Of a stretch of 41,715 nucleotides of DNA, positions 33,415 through 41,224 are shown in pieces. Under the pieces are notes generated by a model. That model saw only the letters and a program-made list of their open reading frames with translations, was not told the DNA's origin and made no database searches. The stretch is from DATJHM01 sp035493895 (GTDB lineage: Bacteria > Chloroflexota > Ktedonobacteria > Ktedonobacterales > Ktedonobacteraceae). The position numbers were made by a program, and so were the translations under genes. Position 1 is the stretch's first letter. Every line of letters begins with the position of its first letter. The DNA is taken from the NCBI GenBank assembly GCA_035493895.1, contig DATJHM010000116.1, forward strand, positions 1 to 41,715. Direction: 5' to 3'.

Positions 33415-34788
33415 ATGGCAACCCATGATCCGAGCGACCACGTACTGGCCCATGTGAATACTTATTCCAGACCCTCAGAATTGCGTATCACCGATCTGCG
33501 CTTCGTCGACATTGTTAAAGCCCCGATGCATTGTACCCTACTAAAAATTTCTACCAATCAGGGGCTGGTCGGGTTTGGGGAAGTGCGCGATGGCGCGAGT
33601 AAAACGTATGCAGCGATGCTGAAGAGTCGCATTTTGGGCGAGAATCCCTGCAATATCGATAAAATCTTTCGGCGCATCAAACAGTTCGGTGGCCCTGCAC
33701 GCCAGGGTGGCGGTGTCTGTGGCATCGAGCTGGCTCTGTGGGATCTTGCCGGAAAAGCGTATGGCATCCCGGTCTATCAGATGTTGGGAGGGAAGTTCCG
33801 CGACCGCATCCGCCTGTATCGTGATACCGATGTGCGGGGCAAAGATACCGGATTGGCCATGGGGCAGTCTTTGAAGCATGCTATGGAGCAGGGCTATACG
33901 TTTTTAAAGATGGATCTGGGCATCGGTCAATTGGTGCAAGAACCTGGAACGCTAAGCGCTCCTCTCGGGTTCATTGAGGAGATGAGGCAGATTGCCAGGG
34001 CGACTGCTCAGGCCGAGAAAGGCTCAGAAGAGCACCGACGCCTGCGCAATCGCCTGTACGATGTCAACAATATCGCGCATCCTTTTACCGGCATTCGCGT
34101 CACGGAAAAAGGCTTCGATCTGTTAGATGCGTACGTGGCGCAGGTTCGCGATACGATTGGCTATGAGGTCCCACTTGCCATTGACCATTTCGGTCATATC
34201 GGGCTGTCTGACTGCATCAAACTGGCGCAACGGCTCGAGAAATACAATCTGGCCTGGTTGGAAGATATGATCCCCTGGCAATATACGGAGCAATATGTCA
34301 GGCTATCGCGCTCCTGCACGACGCCTATCTGCACTGGCGAGGATATCTATCTCAAGGAAAACTTCAAGCCGCTCCTGGAATCTGGCGGAGTGTCGGTGAT
34401 CCATCCCGATATTTTGACGTCAGGCGGCATTTTAGAAACAAAGAAAATTGGCGATATGGCTCAGGATTATGGCGTTGCGATGGCGATGCATATGGCAGAA
34501 AGCCCGATTGCCTGTCTGGCCGCCGTCCATAGTGCTGCTGCGACAGAGAACTTCCTGGCATTAGAATTCCATTCAGCGGACGTCCCCTGGTGGGAAGATA
34601 TCGTCGAGGGCTTGCCCGGACCGATTGTTCGCAACGGCTACATCGATGTCCCGGACAGACCAGGGCTGGGCATCGAAGCCTTAAATGATGCCGTCTTAGC
34701 GGAACATATGGACCCCGATATCCCCGGCCTCTGGGAAGAGACCTCGGCCTGGGATCATGAAACCGCCAATGACCGTCTGTGGAGCTAA
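33415..34788 (+). CDS. Enolase superfamily acid-sugar dehydratase/racemase (mandelate racemase subgroup)
   Basis: 457 aa. The N-terminal capping domain (LRITDLRFVDIV, LVGFGEVRDG, ALWDLAGKAYGIPVYQMLGG) is followed by the barrel. Visible catalytic residues are Lys165 in FLKMDLG, metal ligands Asp257, Glu283 and Glu309 (AIDHFG, WLEDMIPW, CTGEDIY) and His359 in MAMHMAESP. Lys-x-Asp at the base position and a His in the C-terminal strand fit acid-sugar dehydratases rather than muconate lactonising enzymes. An insertion of about 35 residues (near 190-225, Arg/Glu-rich) is unusual. ATG 33415 is supported by AGGAG 8 nt upstream. It stands alone; sugar-acid breakdown is the likely role. Confidence 0.9.
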   Translation: MATHDPSDHVLAHVNTYSRPSELRITDLRFVDIVKAPMHCTLLKISTNQGLVGFGEVRDGASKTYAAMLKSRILGENPCNIDKIFRRIKQFGGPARQGGGVCGIELALWDLAGKAYGIPVYQMLGGKFRDRIRLYRDTDVRGKDTGLAMGQSLKHAMEQGYTFLKMDLGIGQLVQEPGTLSAPLGFIEEMRQIARATAQAEKGSEEHRRLRNRLYDVNNIAHPFTGIRVTEKGFDLLDAYVAQVRDTIGYEVPLAIDHFGHIGLSDCIKLAQRLEKYNLAWLEDMIPWQYTEQYVRLSRSCTTPICTGEDIYLKENFKPLLESGGVSVIHPDILTSGGILETKKIGDMAQDYGVAMAMHMAESPIACLAAVHSAAATENFLALEFHSADVPWWEDIVEGLPGPIVRNGYIDVPDRPGLGIEALNDAVLAEHMDPDIPGLWEETSAWDHETANDRLWS

Positions 34789-34870
34789 CCATCGATAGAG
34801 AGATGGTCAAGGTCTTCGGCAGCAAGAGGCGCTGGAACACTCCTGCTTCGGGGAGCTTGCGAGCCGATGG

Positions 34871-35443
34871 TCAGGCTGGTTGGTAGGTTGCGATCACCAC
34901 GCCATTGGTCGTCGTCCTGACACCGACAAGTCGGAGCGTGCCGAAGATACCGCCTTCGGGGAAGAGGCGGCGTCCCGCTCCCAACACCAGCGGATGGATG
35001 AGCAACACATACTCGTCGATGAGGTTGGCCCGCATCAGCGACTGGACCAACTCTCCGCTGCCCATGATCACAAAATCCGTGCTCGACTCCTGCTTGAGTC
35101 TGGCCACAGTCTCTGCGGCGTCTCCCTTCAGCAGAGTGGAGTTGATCCACAAGAGCGGCTCCGAAAGCGTGGTGGACGCCACATACTTCTGCATGTTGTC
35201 GAGCAACGCCGAGAAGGGGCTGTCCTTCCGCCTGGGCCAGACGGCGTAGAAGTCCTCGTAGGTCCGACGCCCCAGCAGCAAGGCACCGATGGTGGGCATG
35301 CTTTCCCCGGCCTGCGCCATCGCGGCGTAGGGCGCTGCCCAGCCACCGTACGCGAAGCCGCCCCGACGATCCTCGTCCGGGCGCGCTGGTGCCTGCATGA
35401 CCCCATCGAGCGTAAGATTCGTGAAGACAATGACTTTGCTCAT
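34871..35443 (-). CDS. Dihydrofolate reductase family / RibD C-terminal-like reductase
   Basis: 190 aa. It begins KVIVFTNLTLDGVMQAP, the usual start of this family, and contains LLLGRRTYEDFYAVWP near residue 55 and DFVIMGSGELVQSLMRANLIDEYVLLIHPLVLG split around residue 125, the NADPH-binding and dimer regions. The true reaction is seldom known for these stand-alone proteins. ATG 35443 is fixed by GGAGGAGG 9 nt upstream. It is divergent from the binding-lipoprotein gene. Confidence 0.92.
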   Translation of the reverse strand: MSKVIVFTNLTLDGVMQAPARPDEDRRGGFAYGGWAAPYAAMAQAGESMPTIGALLLGRRTYEDFYAVWPRRKDSPFSALLDNMQKYVASTTLSEPLLWINSTLLKGDAAETVARLKQESSTDFVIMGSGELVQSLMRANLIDEYVLLIHPLVLGAGRRLFPEGGIFGTLRLVGVRTTTNGVVIATYQPA

Positions 35444-35595
35444 AAATAAGTACCTCCTCCTTTGCATCTCATCATAACAAAAAACAGAGAGAAAAAACTT
35501 CTTGCATCTTGCGCTTCTAAAACCAGAGAGGCGGAAGCTGCCCAAACGCAAAAGGATGGGTTCTATATATACATCACAAAATGTTTATTATCACC

Positions 35596-35628
35596 TTGCA
35601 AGTTATATAAATATTGATTATCATAACT
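35596..35628 (+). promoter_or_regulatory. Promoter with Fur-box-like sequence before the binding lipoprotein gene
   Basis: -35 TTGCAA (35596-35601), 17 bp spacer, -10 TATCAT (35619-35624). AATATTGATTATCATAACT (35610-35628) matches 14 of 19 positions of the classical Fur box GATAATGATTATCATTATC. If real, metal supply controls this gene. Confidence 0.5.
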
Positions 35629-35681
35629 TTAGTTCAAACTATGTATCGACAAAAACAGCGGAAGTGGAGATTTGTGACTAT

Positions 35682-37301
35682 ATGCAAAATCGCTCCCGAC
35701 GGCGAGAGATCTTATCTTCTATTTTCTTACTTGCTGTACTTATGATCCTCAGCGGGTGCAGTAGCAGCACCCCGCAGACGACACAGAAGAGTACAACAAA
35801 TAAGCAGGTGTTGCGCTTCCCCAATATCGGCACAGACGATCTGGGGACTTTAGACCCGGCTGCCGGTCCCGACAGCAATTCTAATCTTGCCATTAACATG
35901 ATTTTTAGCGGACTGGTCAGGTCCGATAAAAATCTGAATGTTGTGCCTGATCAGGCGACCTGGGATATTTCCAACGATAACACGGTCTATACCTTCCACA
36001 TCAAGCCAGACATCACCTTTTCAGATGGCACCCCGGTCACCGCACAGTCGTACGTGTACACCTGGACACGAGCCCTGCTGCCAGACGTCAAGTCGCCTGT
36101 CGCGCCCGTTCTCGAAAACGTCATTGTAGGCGCAACCGATGTCAATAAGGGGAAGACGACCACGCTGGCTGGCGTCACCGCCGTTGATCCTCAGACGCTC
36201 CAGGTAAAACTGGTACGCCCTACCGCCTATTTCTTGCAGTTGCTGACGGTCTCGTTATTCTATCCCCTCAATCAAAAGGTCATTGAGAAATACGGCCAGC
36301 AAAACTGGACCCAAAACGTCGCGAATAGCGGCATAGGGACGGGTCCTTTCATCGTGAAATCCTGGCAACATAGCGCACAGATCACCTTTGTCCCCAATCC
36401 ACATTACTATGGGCCCAGGACAAAATTGAGCGAAGTCGACATGCCCTTTGTGAATAATCGCTCCACCGCCTATCAATCGTATGAGGCCGGACAATACGAC
36501 TTTGTCTGGAACCTCACCCCCCAGGATCAGCTCACCGCACAGAAGGAAGCAGGCTTTGTACGCCAGCCGACGCTTGAGAGCGATCTCCTTTTCTTTGATA
36601 ACACAAAACCGCCCTTCAACAACGCTGCTGTTCGTCAGGCATTTGCCGCGGCCATCGATAAGCAGACGCTGGCAAGCGCCGTTTTAAAAGGGACCGTCAC
36701 GCCCGCCAATACCATTATTCCTCCAGGGGAACCTGGCTCGCAGCCGAACTACGCAGGCATTCCGTTTGACAAGGCGAAGGCCAGGCAGTTATTCCAATCG
36801 GTCTATCCTGACGGCAAAAATGTCCCACCAATCACGTTCAGTTATCCCAGCACGCAACTCTCGTCAGAGGAGGCGACGGCATTGCAACAGATGTGGCAAC
36901 AGGCACTCGGCATCCAGGTGAAGCTGCACTCAGTACCACTTACGACGTACAATGACGAAACGTCGAAGCACGCCGTACCATTTGGCTTCACGCAATGGGG
37001 GGTCTATTTCCCCGATCCGTACGAATGGCTTGACCTGAGCCTGCTTTCGACCTCCTCAAATAACAATGGCAAGTGGCATAACCCTACCTTTGACGCAACG
37101 GTCGCGCAGGCAGAACAAACCTCGGGGACACAACGGCTCGCTCTTTACGCAAAAGCGGAACAGATCGCGATCAGCGACGTCGGCTGGCTCCCCATCGATC
37201 ATGAATCGATGTCCGCAATTTTCCCCGCCAGAGTGCATGGCATCATCATCAATGGCAATGGCCTGTACTTCGGCGATTGGTCGGGCGTCTCCGTAAGCTA
37301 A
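35682..37301 (+). CDS. ABC transporter substrate-binding lipoprotein, peptide/nickel family 5
   Basis: 539 aa. The signal peptide has Arg-rich start RSRRRE, a hydrophobic core and the lipobox LSGC with lipidated Cys26. The mature protein shows SBP_bac_5 features: LGTLDPAAGPDSNS, VYTFHIKPDITFSDGTPVTA near residue 105, GTGPFIVKSWQ, NPHYYGP and PPFNNAAVRQAFAAAIDK. It captures oligopeptides or a small chelate and passes it to a permease, but no permease or ATPase genes are beside it. ATG 35682 is chosen because it starts the signal peptide; GGAG is 11 nt upstream. A Fur-box-like promoter raises the chance of a metal-related substrate. Confidence 0.92.
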   Translation: MQNRSRRREILSSIFLLAVLMILSGCSSSTPQTTQKSTTNKQVLRFPNIGTDDLGTLDPAAGPDSNSNLAINMIFSGLVRSDKNLNVVPDQATWDISNDNTVYTFHIKPDITFSDGTPVTAQSYVYTWTRALLPDVKSPVAPVLENVIVGATDVNKGKTTTLAGVTAVDPQTLQVKLVRPTAYFLQLLTVSLFYPLNQKVIEKYGQQNWTQNVANSGIGTGPFIVKSWQHSAQITFVPNPHYYGPRTKLSEVDMPFVNNRSTAYQSYEAGQYDFVWNLTPQDQLTAQKEAGFVRQPTLESDLLFFDNTKPPFNNAAVRQAFAAAIDKQTLASAVLKGTVTPANTIIPPGEPGSQPNYAGIPFDKAKARQLFQSVYPDGKNVPPITFSYPSTQLSSEEATALQQMWQQALGIQVKLHSVPLTTYNDETSKHAVPFGFTQWGVYFPDPYEWLDLSLLSTSSNNNGKWHNPTFDATVAQAEQTSGTQRLALYAKAEQIAISDVGWLPIDHESMSAIFPARVHGIIINGNGLYFGDWSGVSVS

Positions 37302-37312
37302 GAGGTTACACG

Positions 37313-37358
37313 ACAGAGAGAGGCTGGAAGTGTCGATCTGCTTCCAGCCTCTCTCTGT
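37313..37358 (+). terminator. Terminator of the lipoprotein gene
   Basis: Perfect 18-bp arms (37313-37330 and 37341-37358) with a 10-nt loop, followed by GTCTCTTTTCCC. It lies 11 nt after the stop. Confidence 0.8.
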
Positions 37359-37401
37359 GTCTCTTTTCCCTTTCGGCGATAAAGAAAAGGGCATCTCAGG
37401 G

Positions 37402-37431
37402 TTGACTTTCTCTATCCACATGTGCTATATT
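37402..37431 (+). promoter_or_regulatory. Promoter giving a leaderless tetR-like transcript
   Basis: -35 TTGACT (37402-37407), 18 bp spacer, -10 TATATT (37426-37431). The next gene starts with ATG at 37438, only 6 nt after the -10, where transcription itself should begin. No Shine-Dalgarno sequence is possible. Confidence 0.7.
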
Positions 37432-37437
37432 TTGACC

Positions 37438-38061
37438 ATGCGTACAAAAGATAAATCAGATGGACAAAACCATCCAACATTCACCGAGACAGCCCGACGG
37501 GCACAGATTATTGAATGCACGATCGAGACGATTGCGACCATGGGATATGCCCAGGCTTCGCTGGCTCAAATCGCCCGACGAGCAGGTATCAGCAAAGGGG
37601 TGATCGCCTATTATTTCAACAGCAGGGAGGAGCTGATTGAAAAGGTGGTAGAAGAGGTCTATACGGCGGGTGCATCCTTTATGGGGCCGCAGATCGTGGC
37701 GCAATCAACCGCCACATCGAAATTGCAGACCTATATCCGCACCAATGTCGACTATATCAGCACCCATCGCATGCAGGTGATAGCACTCGTCGAAATCATG
37801 TTCAATCTTCGCACGGAAGACGGCAAGCCACGCTATGACCTTACCATTGAGGAGCCAATTCTGGCAGTCTTAGAAACCATTTTGCGGAAGGGACAGGCCG
37901 ATGGCGAGTTCAGGTCGTTCGATCCCCGTGTGATGGCTATCACGATCAGACGCGCCATTGATGCCATACCTCCTTTGTTTGCGGCCAATCCACACCTTGA
38001 TGGAGAGGTCTATGCGCGAGAACTGGTGGCGCTGTTCGACCACGCCACTCGTAAGGAATAA
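37438..38061 (+). CDS. TetR/AcrR family regulator (third), probably leaderless
   Basis: 207 aa. The HTH lies in residues 18-64 (AQIIECTIETIATMGY, ASLAQIARRAGISKGVIAYYF). The pattern ISKGVIAYYFNSREELI is that of QacR/YcdC-like repressors that often control exporters. The ligand domain has an aromatic- and Ile-rich middle (MQVIALVEIMFNLRTEDG). No ribosome site precedes ATG 37438; it sits where its promoter would start transcription. An acyltransferase gene follows after 33 bp, probably in the same operon and under its control. Confidence 0.9.
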   Translation: MRTKDKSDGQNHPTFTETARRAQIIECTIETIATMGYAQASLAQIARRAGISKGVIAYYFNSREELIEKVVEEVYTAGASFMGPQIVAQSTATSKLQTYIRTNVDYISTHRMQVIALVEIMFNLRTEDGKPRYDLTIEEPILAVLETILRKGQADGEFRSFDPRVMAITIRRAIDAIPPLFAANPHLDGEVYARELVALFDHATRKE

Positions 38062-38094
38062 GCGTTCTTCTACGCTAGTAAGGAAGGAACCACT

Positions 38095-39282
38095 ATGTCA
38101 TCACTTCCCGGACAGACTACTCCAGAGGGCGTTGCCGACAATACGCCGGACATCCAGCCATTACCACAGGCGCACAACCAGGTACGCCTCTTCTTTCTCG
38201 ACCATCTGCGAGCCGCGCTGACGATCCTGGTCGTACTGCACCATCTGGCTGTGATCTACGGAGCCAATGCCCCTTTCTACTATGTGGAGATTCCCGGCCC
38301 CGGTGATCAGATGGCGTTCTTGCTACTCGTGCTGTTTGTGCTTATTAATCAGGCCTATTTTATGGGCTTCTTCTTCTTGATCTCAGGATACTTCACACCC
38401 GGCTCTTTTGACCGCAAAGGACCCGCTGCCTTTTTCAAAGATCGCCTGTTGCGCCTGGGCATTCCTTTGCTCGTCTTTGTGTTTCTGCTCAGTCCCATTT
38501 CGTTCATCGGTGCCTACCAGCTGCCAACCAGCCTCACTCACTTTACTCCGTTCACCTGGCAGCAATATCCCACGTTGCTCGGCGTTGGTCCACTCTGGTT
38601 TGCTGAGGTGCTTTTGATTCTTGCTCTGGGCTATGTCGTCTGGCGCTGGTTAAAACGCGCTCCGGCACTCACAACAGAGCACCCACCACGCTACCTGACT
38701 ATAGGTCTCTTTACCCTGGCGCTGGCCCTGACCAGTTACTTGCTGCGCATGGTGATGCCCATGGGTATGTCTATCCCCATCCTCGGCCTTCCAACACCTG
38801 CGTACCTGCCTCAGTATCTGAGCTTCTTTATCCTGGGTGCCATTGCCTTCCGTCGCAACTGGTTTCAGACGATCCCTGGCTCGCTGGGGAAAACGGGATT
38901 CGTGGCCGCGCTCCTGGCGACGATTGTACTCTTGCCTCTGGCATTGAGCGGCAAAACGGCCTTTCTTGGCAATGGCTCCTGGCAATCTGCGCTGTATGCT
39001 CTCTGGGACAGCATCTTCTCTGTGGGAATGTGCCTGGGTCTGCTCACTTTGTTCCGCCGTTACTTCAATCACCAGAGCCGCTTTGGCCGCTTTCTGTCAG
39101 AGCAGGCGTTTACAGTCTATATCATCCATATTCCCATCATCGTTCTGCTGGCGCTTGCGTTGCGTGGAATACATCCAGAGCAGTTACTCAAATTTGCTCT
39201 GGCCGCGCTGATCGGGGTTCCACTCTGCTTCGCGCTCGCCTTCCTGGTCCGCAAAATCCCGTTCGCGTCCAGAATTCTCTGA
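38095..39282 (+). CDS. Acyltransferase 3 family membrane protein
   Basis: 395 aa with about 10 hydrophobic segments. The start has FFLDHLRAALTILVVLHHLAV, the conserved Arg and His-His region of acyltransferase 3 proteins (the His is the catalytic candidate), followed by FLISGYFTPGSF and KDRLLRLGIPLLVFVF, both typical. These enzymes O-acylate sugars or lipids at the membrane; the target is not evident. AAGGAAGG precedes ATG 38095. It is the second gene of a unit with a TetR regulator. Confidence 0.9.
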   Translation: MSSLPGQTTPEGVADNTPDIQPLPQAHNQVRLFFLDHLRAALTILVVLHHLAVIYGANAPFYYVEIPGPGDQMAFLLLVLFVLINQAYFMGFFFLISGYFTPGSFDRKGPAAFFKDRLLRLGIPLLVFVFLLSPISFIGAYQLPTSLTHFTPFTWQQYPTLLGVGPLWFAEVLLILALGYVVWRWLKRAPALTTEHPPRYLTIGLFTLALALTSYLLRMVMPMGMSIPILGLPTPAYLPQYLSFFILGAIAFRRNWFQTIPGSLGKTGFVAALLATIVLLPLALSGKTAFLGNGSWQSALYALWDSIFSVGMCLGLLTLFRRYFNHQSRFGRFLSEQAFTVYIIHIPIIVLLALALRGIHPEQLLKFALAALIGVPLCFALAFLVRKIPFASRIL

Positions 39283-39306
39283 AACCCGCGTGAAGTGAAA
39301 AGAAAA

Positions 39307-39339
39307 CCCGTTCCTCCTCTTTCTCAGAGAAGGAACGGG
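39307..39339. terminator. Bidirectional hairpin
   Basis: CCCGTTCCT (39307-39315) and AGGAACGGG (39331-39339) with partial inner pairing TTCTC/GAGAA. It lies between convergent genes (acyltransferase and hydrolase). Confidence 0.65.
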
Positions 39340-39407
39340 CCGTCAGGGAAAGACCACCACCACCCAACCGGTCTACTTTACCGGTATCGATTGACCGATT
39401 GCCCAAG

Positions 39408-40073
39408 CTAATGTGCTGAAATGCGCCCCACAACGTATTTTCCAAACCATAAAGCGGCTTCGTGCGCCACCTGCTCCAGCGCCCCTGGCTCCTCAAACAG
39501 ATGCGTCGCCCCTACCACAATTGCCAGCTCTTTCTTCTCTCCCGGTAACCGAGCAAAAGCCGCGCGATTCAGTTGCAGGACCACTTCGTCGTTACCACCA
39601 ACAATCAAAAGCGTTGGCGTCTTCACATGCTCCAGCGCACTTTCTGCCAGATCGGGACGACCTCCACGTGAAACGACAGCACTAATATTGGCACCGGACA
39701 CTGCCGCAGCCCTCAGAGCTGCGGCTGCACCAGTGCTCGCCCCAAAGTAGCCAATTGGCTGATTGCGAGCCTCGGGTTGCTCTCGCAGCCAACGCGTGGC
39801 CAGGAGCAAACGATCCGTCAGCAGATCAATATTAAAACGAGTCCCATAGATTGCATCTTCCCCTCTGGTAAGCAAGTCCATGAGTAGCGTGCCAATACCT
39901 CCCTGGTGCAGAACTTGAGCCACATAGTTATTTCTGGGACTCAAACGACTACTCCCACTCCCATGCGCGAAGATCACCAATCCCTGCATCTGCTCAGGAA
40001 GCGTCAGTTCTCCGTCCAACAAAATCTCATCAACCGGTATCTCTACGATTCTCTTTGTATAGGATGTCTTCAT
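39408..40073 (-). CDS. Alpha/beta hydrolase (dienelactone hydrolase-like)
   Basis: 221 aa. The catalytic triad can be read as Ser113 in GASTG, Asp162 in VGGNDEVV and His191 in VGATHLFEEPG. The oxyanion region is VIFAHGSGSSRLSPRN (residues 33-48). This subgroup is often found fused to or beside phosphoribosyltransferase domains, but here it stands alone. The nucleophile elbow and missing lid suggest a small soluble esterase; substrate unknown. ATG 40073 is fixed by GGAGG 6 nt upstream. Confidence 0.9.
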   Translation of the reverse strand: MKTSYTKRIVEIPVDEILLDGELTLPEQMQGLVIFAHGSGSSRLSPRNNYVAQVLHQGGIGTLLMDLLTRGEDAIYGTRFNIDLLTDRLLLATRWLREQPEARNQPIGYFGASTGAAAALRAAAVSGANISAVVSRGGRPDLAESALEHVKTPTLLIVGGNDEVVLQLNRAAFARLPGEKKELAIVVGATHLFEEPGALEQVAHEAALWFGKYVVGRISAH

Positions 40074-40260
40074 AGAGCCTCCGTCTTGTGGATACACGTT
40101 GTCTTCAGGTAAAAGACAGGCTAATCATTCTCCCTGTTATCTCACTAGCCTACGCGGTCTAACTCACGCGCGTATCACATGCCGAAGAGATAAAATCACA
40201 TATGCGTCACAACGTTCCTTTCTTGTGACCTTTAAAACGCTCTCCAGTTCGCTCTCCCCC

Positions 40261-40323
40261 TTGACAGGTAGGAAATTTCCTACGTATAATAGGCAGTAAC
40301 AGGTAGGAAATTTCCTACCTGTT
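40261..40323 (+). promoter_or_regulatory. ArsR promoter with two perfect palindromic operators
   Basis: -35 TTGACA (40261-40266), 18 bp spacer, -10 TATAAT (40285-40290). Operator 1, GTAGGAAATTTCCTAC (40268-40283), fills the spacer. Operator 2 (40298-40323) contains the same 16-bp core within a 26-bp perfect palindrome with outer arms AACAG/CTGTT, just past the transcript start. Centres are 35 bp apart. Tight autorepression by the ArsR protein is very likely. Confidence 0.9.
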
Positions 40324-40365
40324 TAAAAAACCTATCTCATAAACAGACGAGAGGAGATACTATCA

Positions 40366-40689
40366 ATCGAGACTATCGACACTGTCTTTGCCGCTCTCGC
40401 CAGCCCGACGCGACGAGAAATCCTCCGTCTACTGCGCGACGAGGGCCAGCAGCCCGTGCAACAATTGACGGCTCACTTCGCGATGCGCCGCCCGAGTCTC
40501 TCGGAGCATTTGAAGGTACTCCGCGATGTCGGACTGGTTAACGAACGCAAGCAAGGACGCCAACGCTACTACTACCTGGAACCGGAGCCGCTTCGTGAGG
40601 TGCAAGCGTGGCTGGCCCCCTACGAACAGTTCTGGAAAAACCGCTTTACGAACCTGGAAACATTACTTGCCGAGGAGAATCCTGAATGA
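40366..40689 (+). CDS. ArsR family regulator with a non-canonical start codon
   Basis: 107 aa. The reading frame begins IETIDTVFAALASPTRREIL and continues through the winged HTH (VQQLTAHFAMRRPSLSEHLKVLRDVGLV, wing RQGRQRYYYLE). In this frame there is no ATG, GTG or TTG between the TAA at 40324 and residue 31 (GTG 40456), which would cut off the first helices. GAGGAG at 40351-40356 points to ATC 40366 as the start (9 nt spacing); ATA 40357 is too close. No Cys pairs of metal sensors are present. It overlaps the next gene by ATGA. ArsR-SRPBCC pairs of this type are common and the ArsR represses both. Confidence 0.85.
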   Translation: METIDTVFAALASPTRREILRLLRDEGQQPVQQLTAHFAMRRPSLSEHLKVLRDVGLVNERKQGRQRYYYLEPEPLREVQAWLAPYEQFWKNRFTNLETLLAEENPE

Positions 40690-41138
40690 CTGAAACCCTG
40701 ACTATTCAAATTGACCAATACCTGCCCTACGCTCCAGCACAGATCTGGAAAGCATTGACCGATCCCGATCTGCTGGGCCGCTGGCTCATGCCGAACGATT
40801 TCAAACTGGAAATTGGCCATCACTTCACGTTCAAGAACGTACCCATTCCCAGCGTCAAATTCGATGGCATCGCGTACTGCGAGGTTCTCGACTTCGAGAT
40901 TGAACGCAAACTCCATATCAGCTGGGCCGCTCGTGGCGAGAACGGGCTGAACTCGACCGTCACCTGGCGTCTGGAGCCCGAGGACAGTGGCACCCATCTG
41001 TTTATGGAGCACGCAGGATTTGACCCCGAAAACCCACTCCAACAACGAGCCCATCAGATGATGAGCCAGGGATGGCTCCACTCTCCGCAGCACATCGCTG
41101 AGATCCTCGCCGCCGAAAAAGTCGCTGATCGGACCTGA
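40686..41138 (+). CDS. SRPBCC (AHSA1/START-like) domain protein
   Basis: 150 aa. The START-like fold is recognisable from IQIDQYLPYAPAQIWKALTDPDLLGRWLMP at residues 6-35 (single segments), the beta-grip middle (VEFE-type strands KLHISWAA, STVTWRLEPE) and the long C-terminal helix after HQMMSQGWLHSP. These proteins bind a hydrophobic ligand in a cavity, or act as Hsp90 activator-like domains. Its start ATG lies inside the ArsR stop (ATGA, 4-nt overlap), so the two are translationally coupled and share regulation. Confidence 0.92.
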   Translation: MTETLTIQIDQYLPYAPAQIWKALTDPDLLGRWLMPNDFKLEIGHHFTFKNVPIPSVKFDGIAYCEVLDFEIERKLHISWAARGENGLNSTVTWRLEPEDSGTHLFMEHAGFDPENPLQQRAHQMMSQGWLHSPQHIAEILAAEKVADRT

Positions 41139-41165
41139 TTCGCCAGATAAACGATTTCTATCTAA

Positions 41166-41221
41166 AGGGAAGCCCATCATGCCAGTTCTCTGTGTGATGA
41201 ACTGGCATGATGGGCTTCCCT
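41166..41221. terminator. 23-bp perfect hairpin between convergent genes
   Basis: Arms 41166-41188 and 41199-41221 are exact reverse complements with a 10-nt loop, the longest stem in the window. It lies after the SRPBCC gene and 3 nt past the end of the minus-strand LLM gene, so it serves both. Confidence 0.8.
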
Positions 41222-41224
41222 GGC

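Noticed and set aside
40456..40689. ArsR start at GTG 40456
   Set aside because: It would remove the first 30 residues including the helix ASPTRREIL, which is conserved in the family and in frame upstream.
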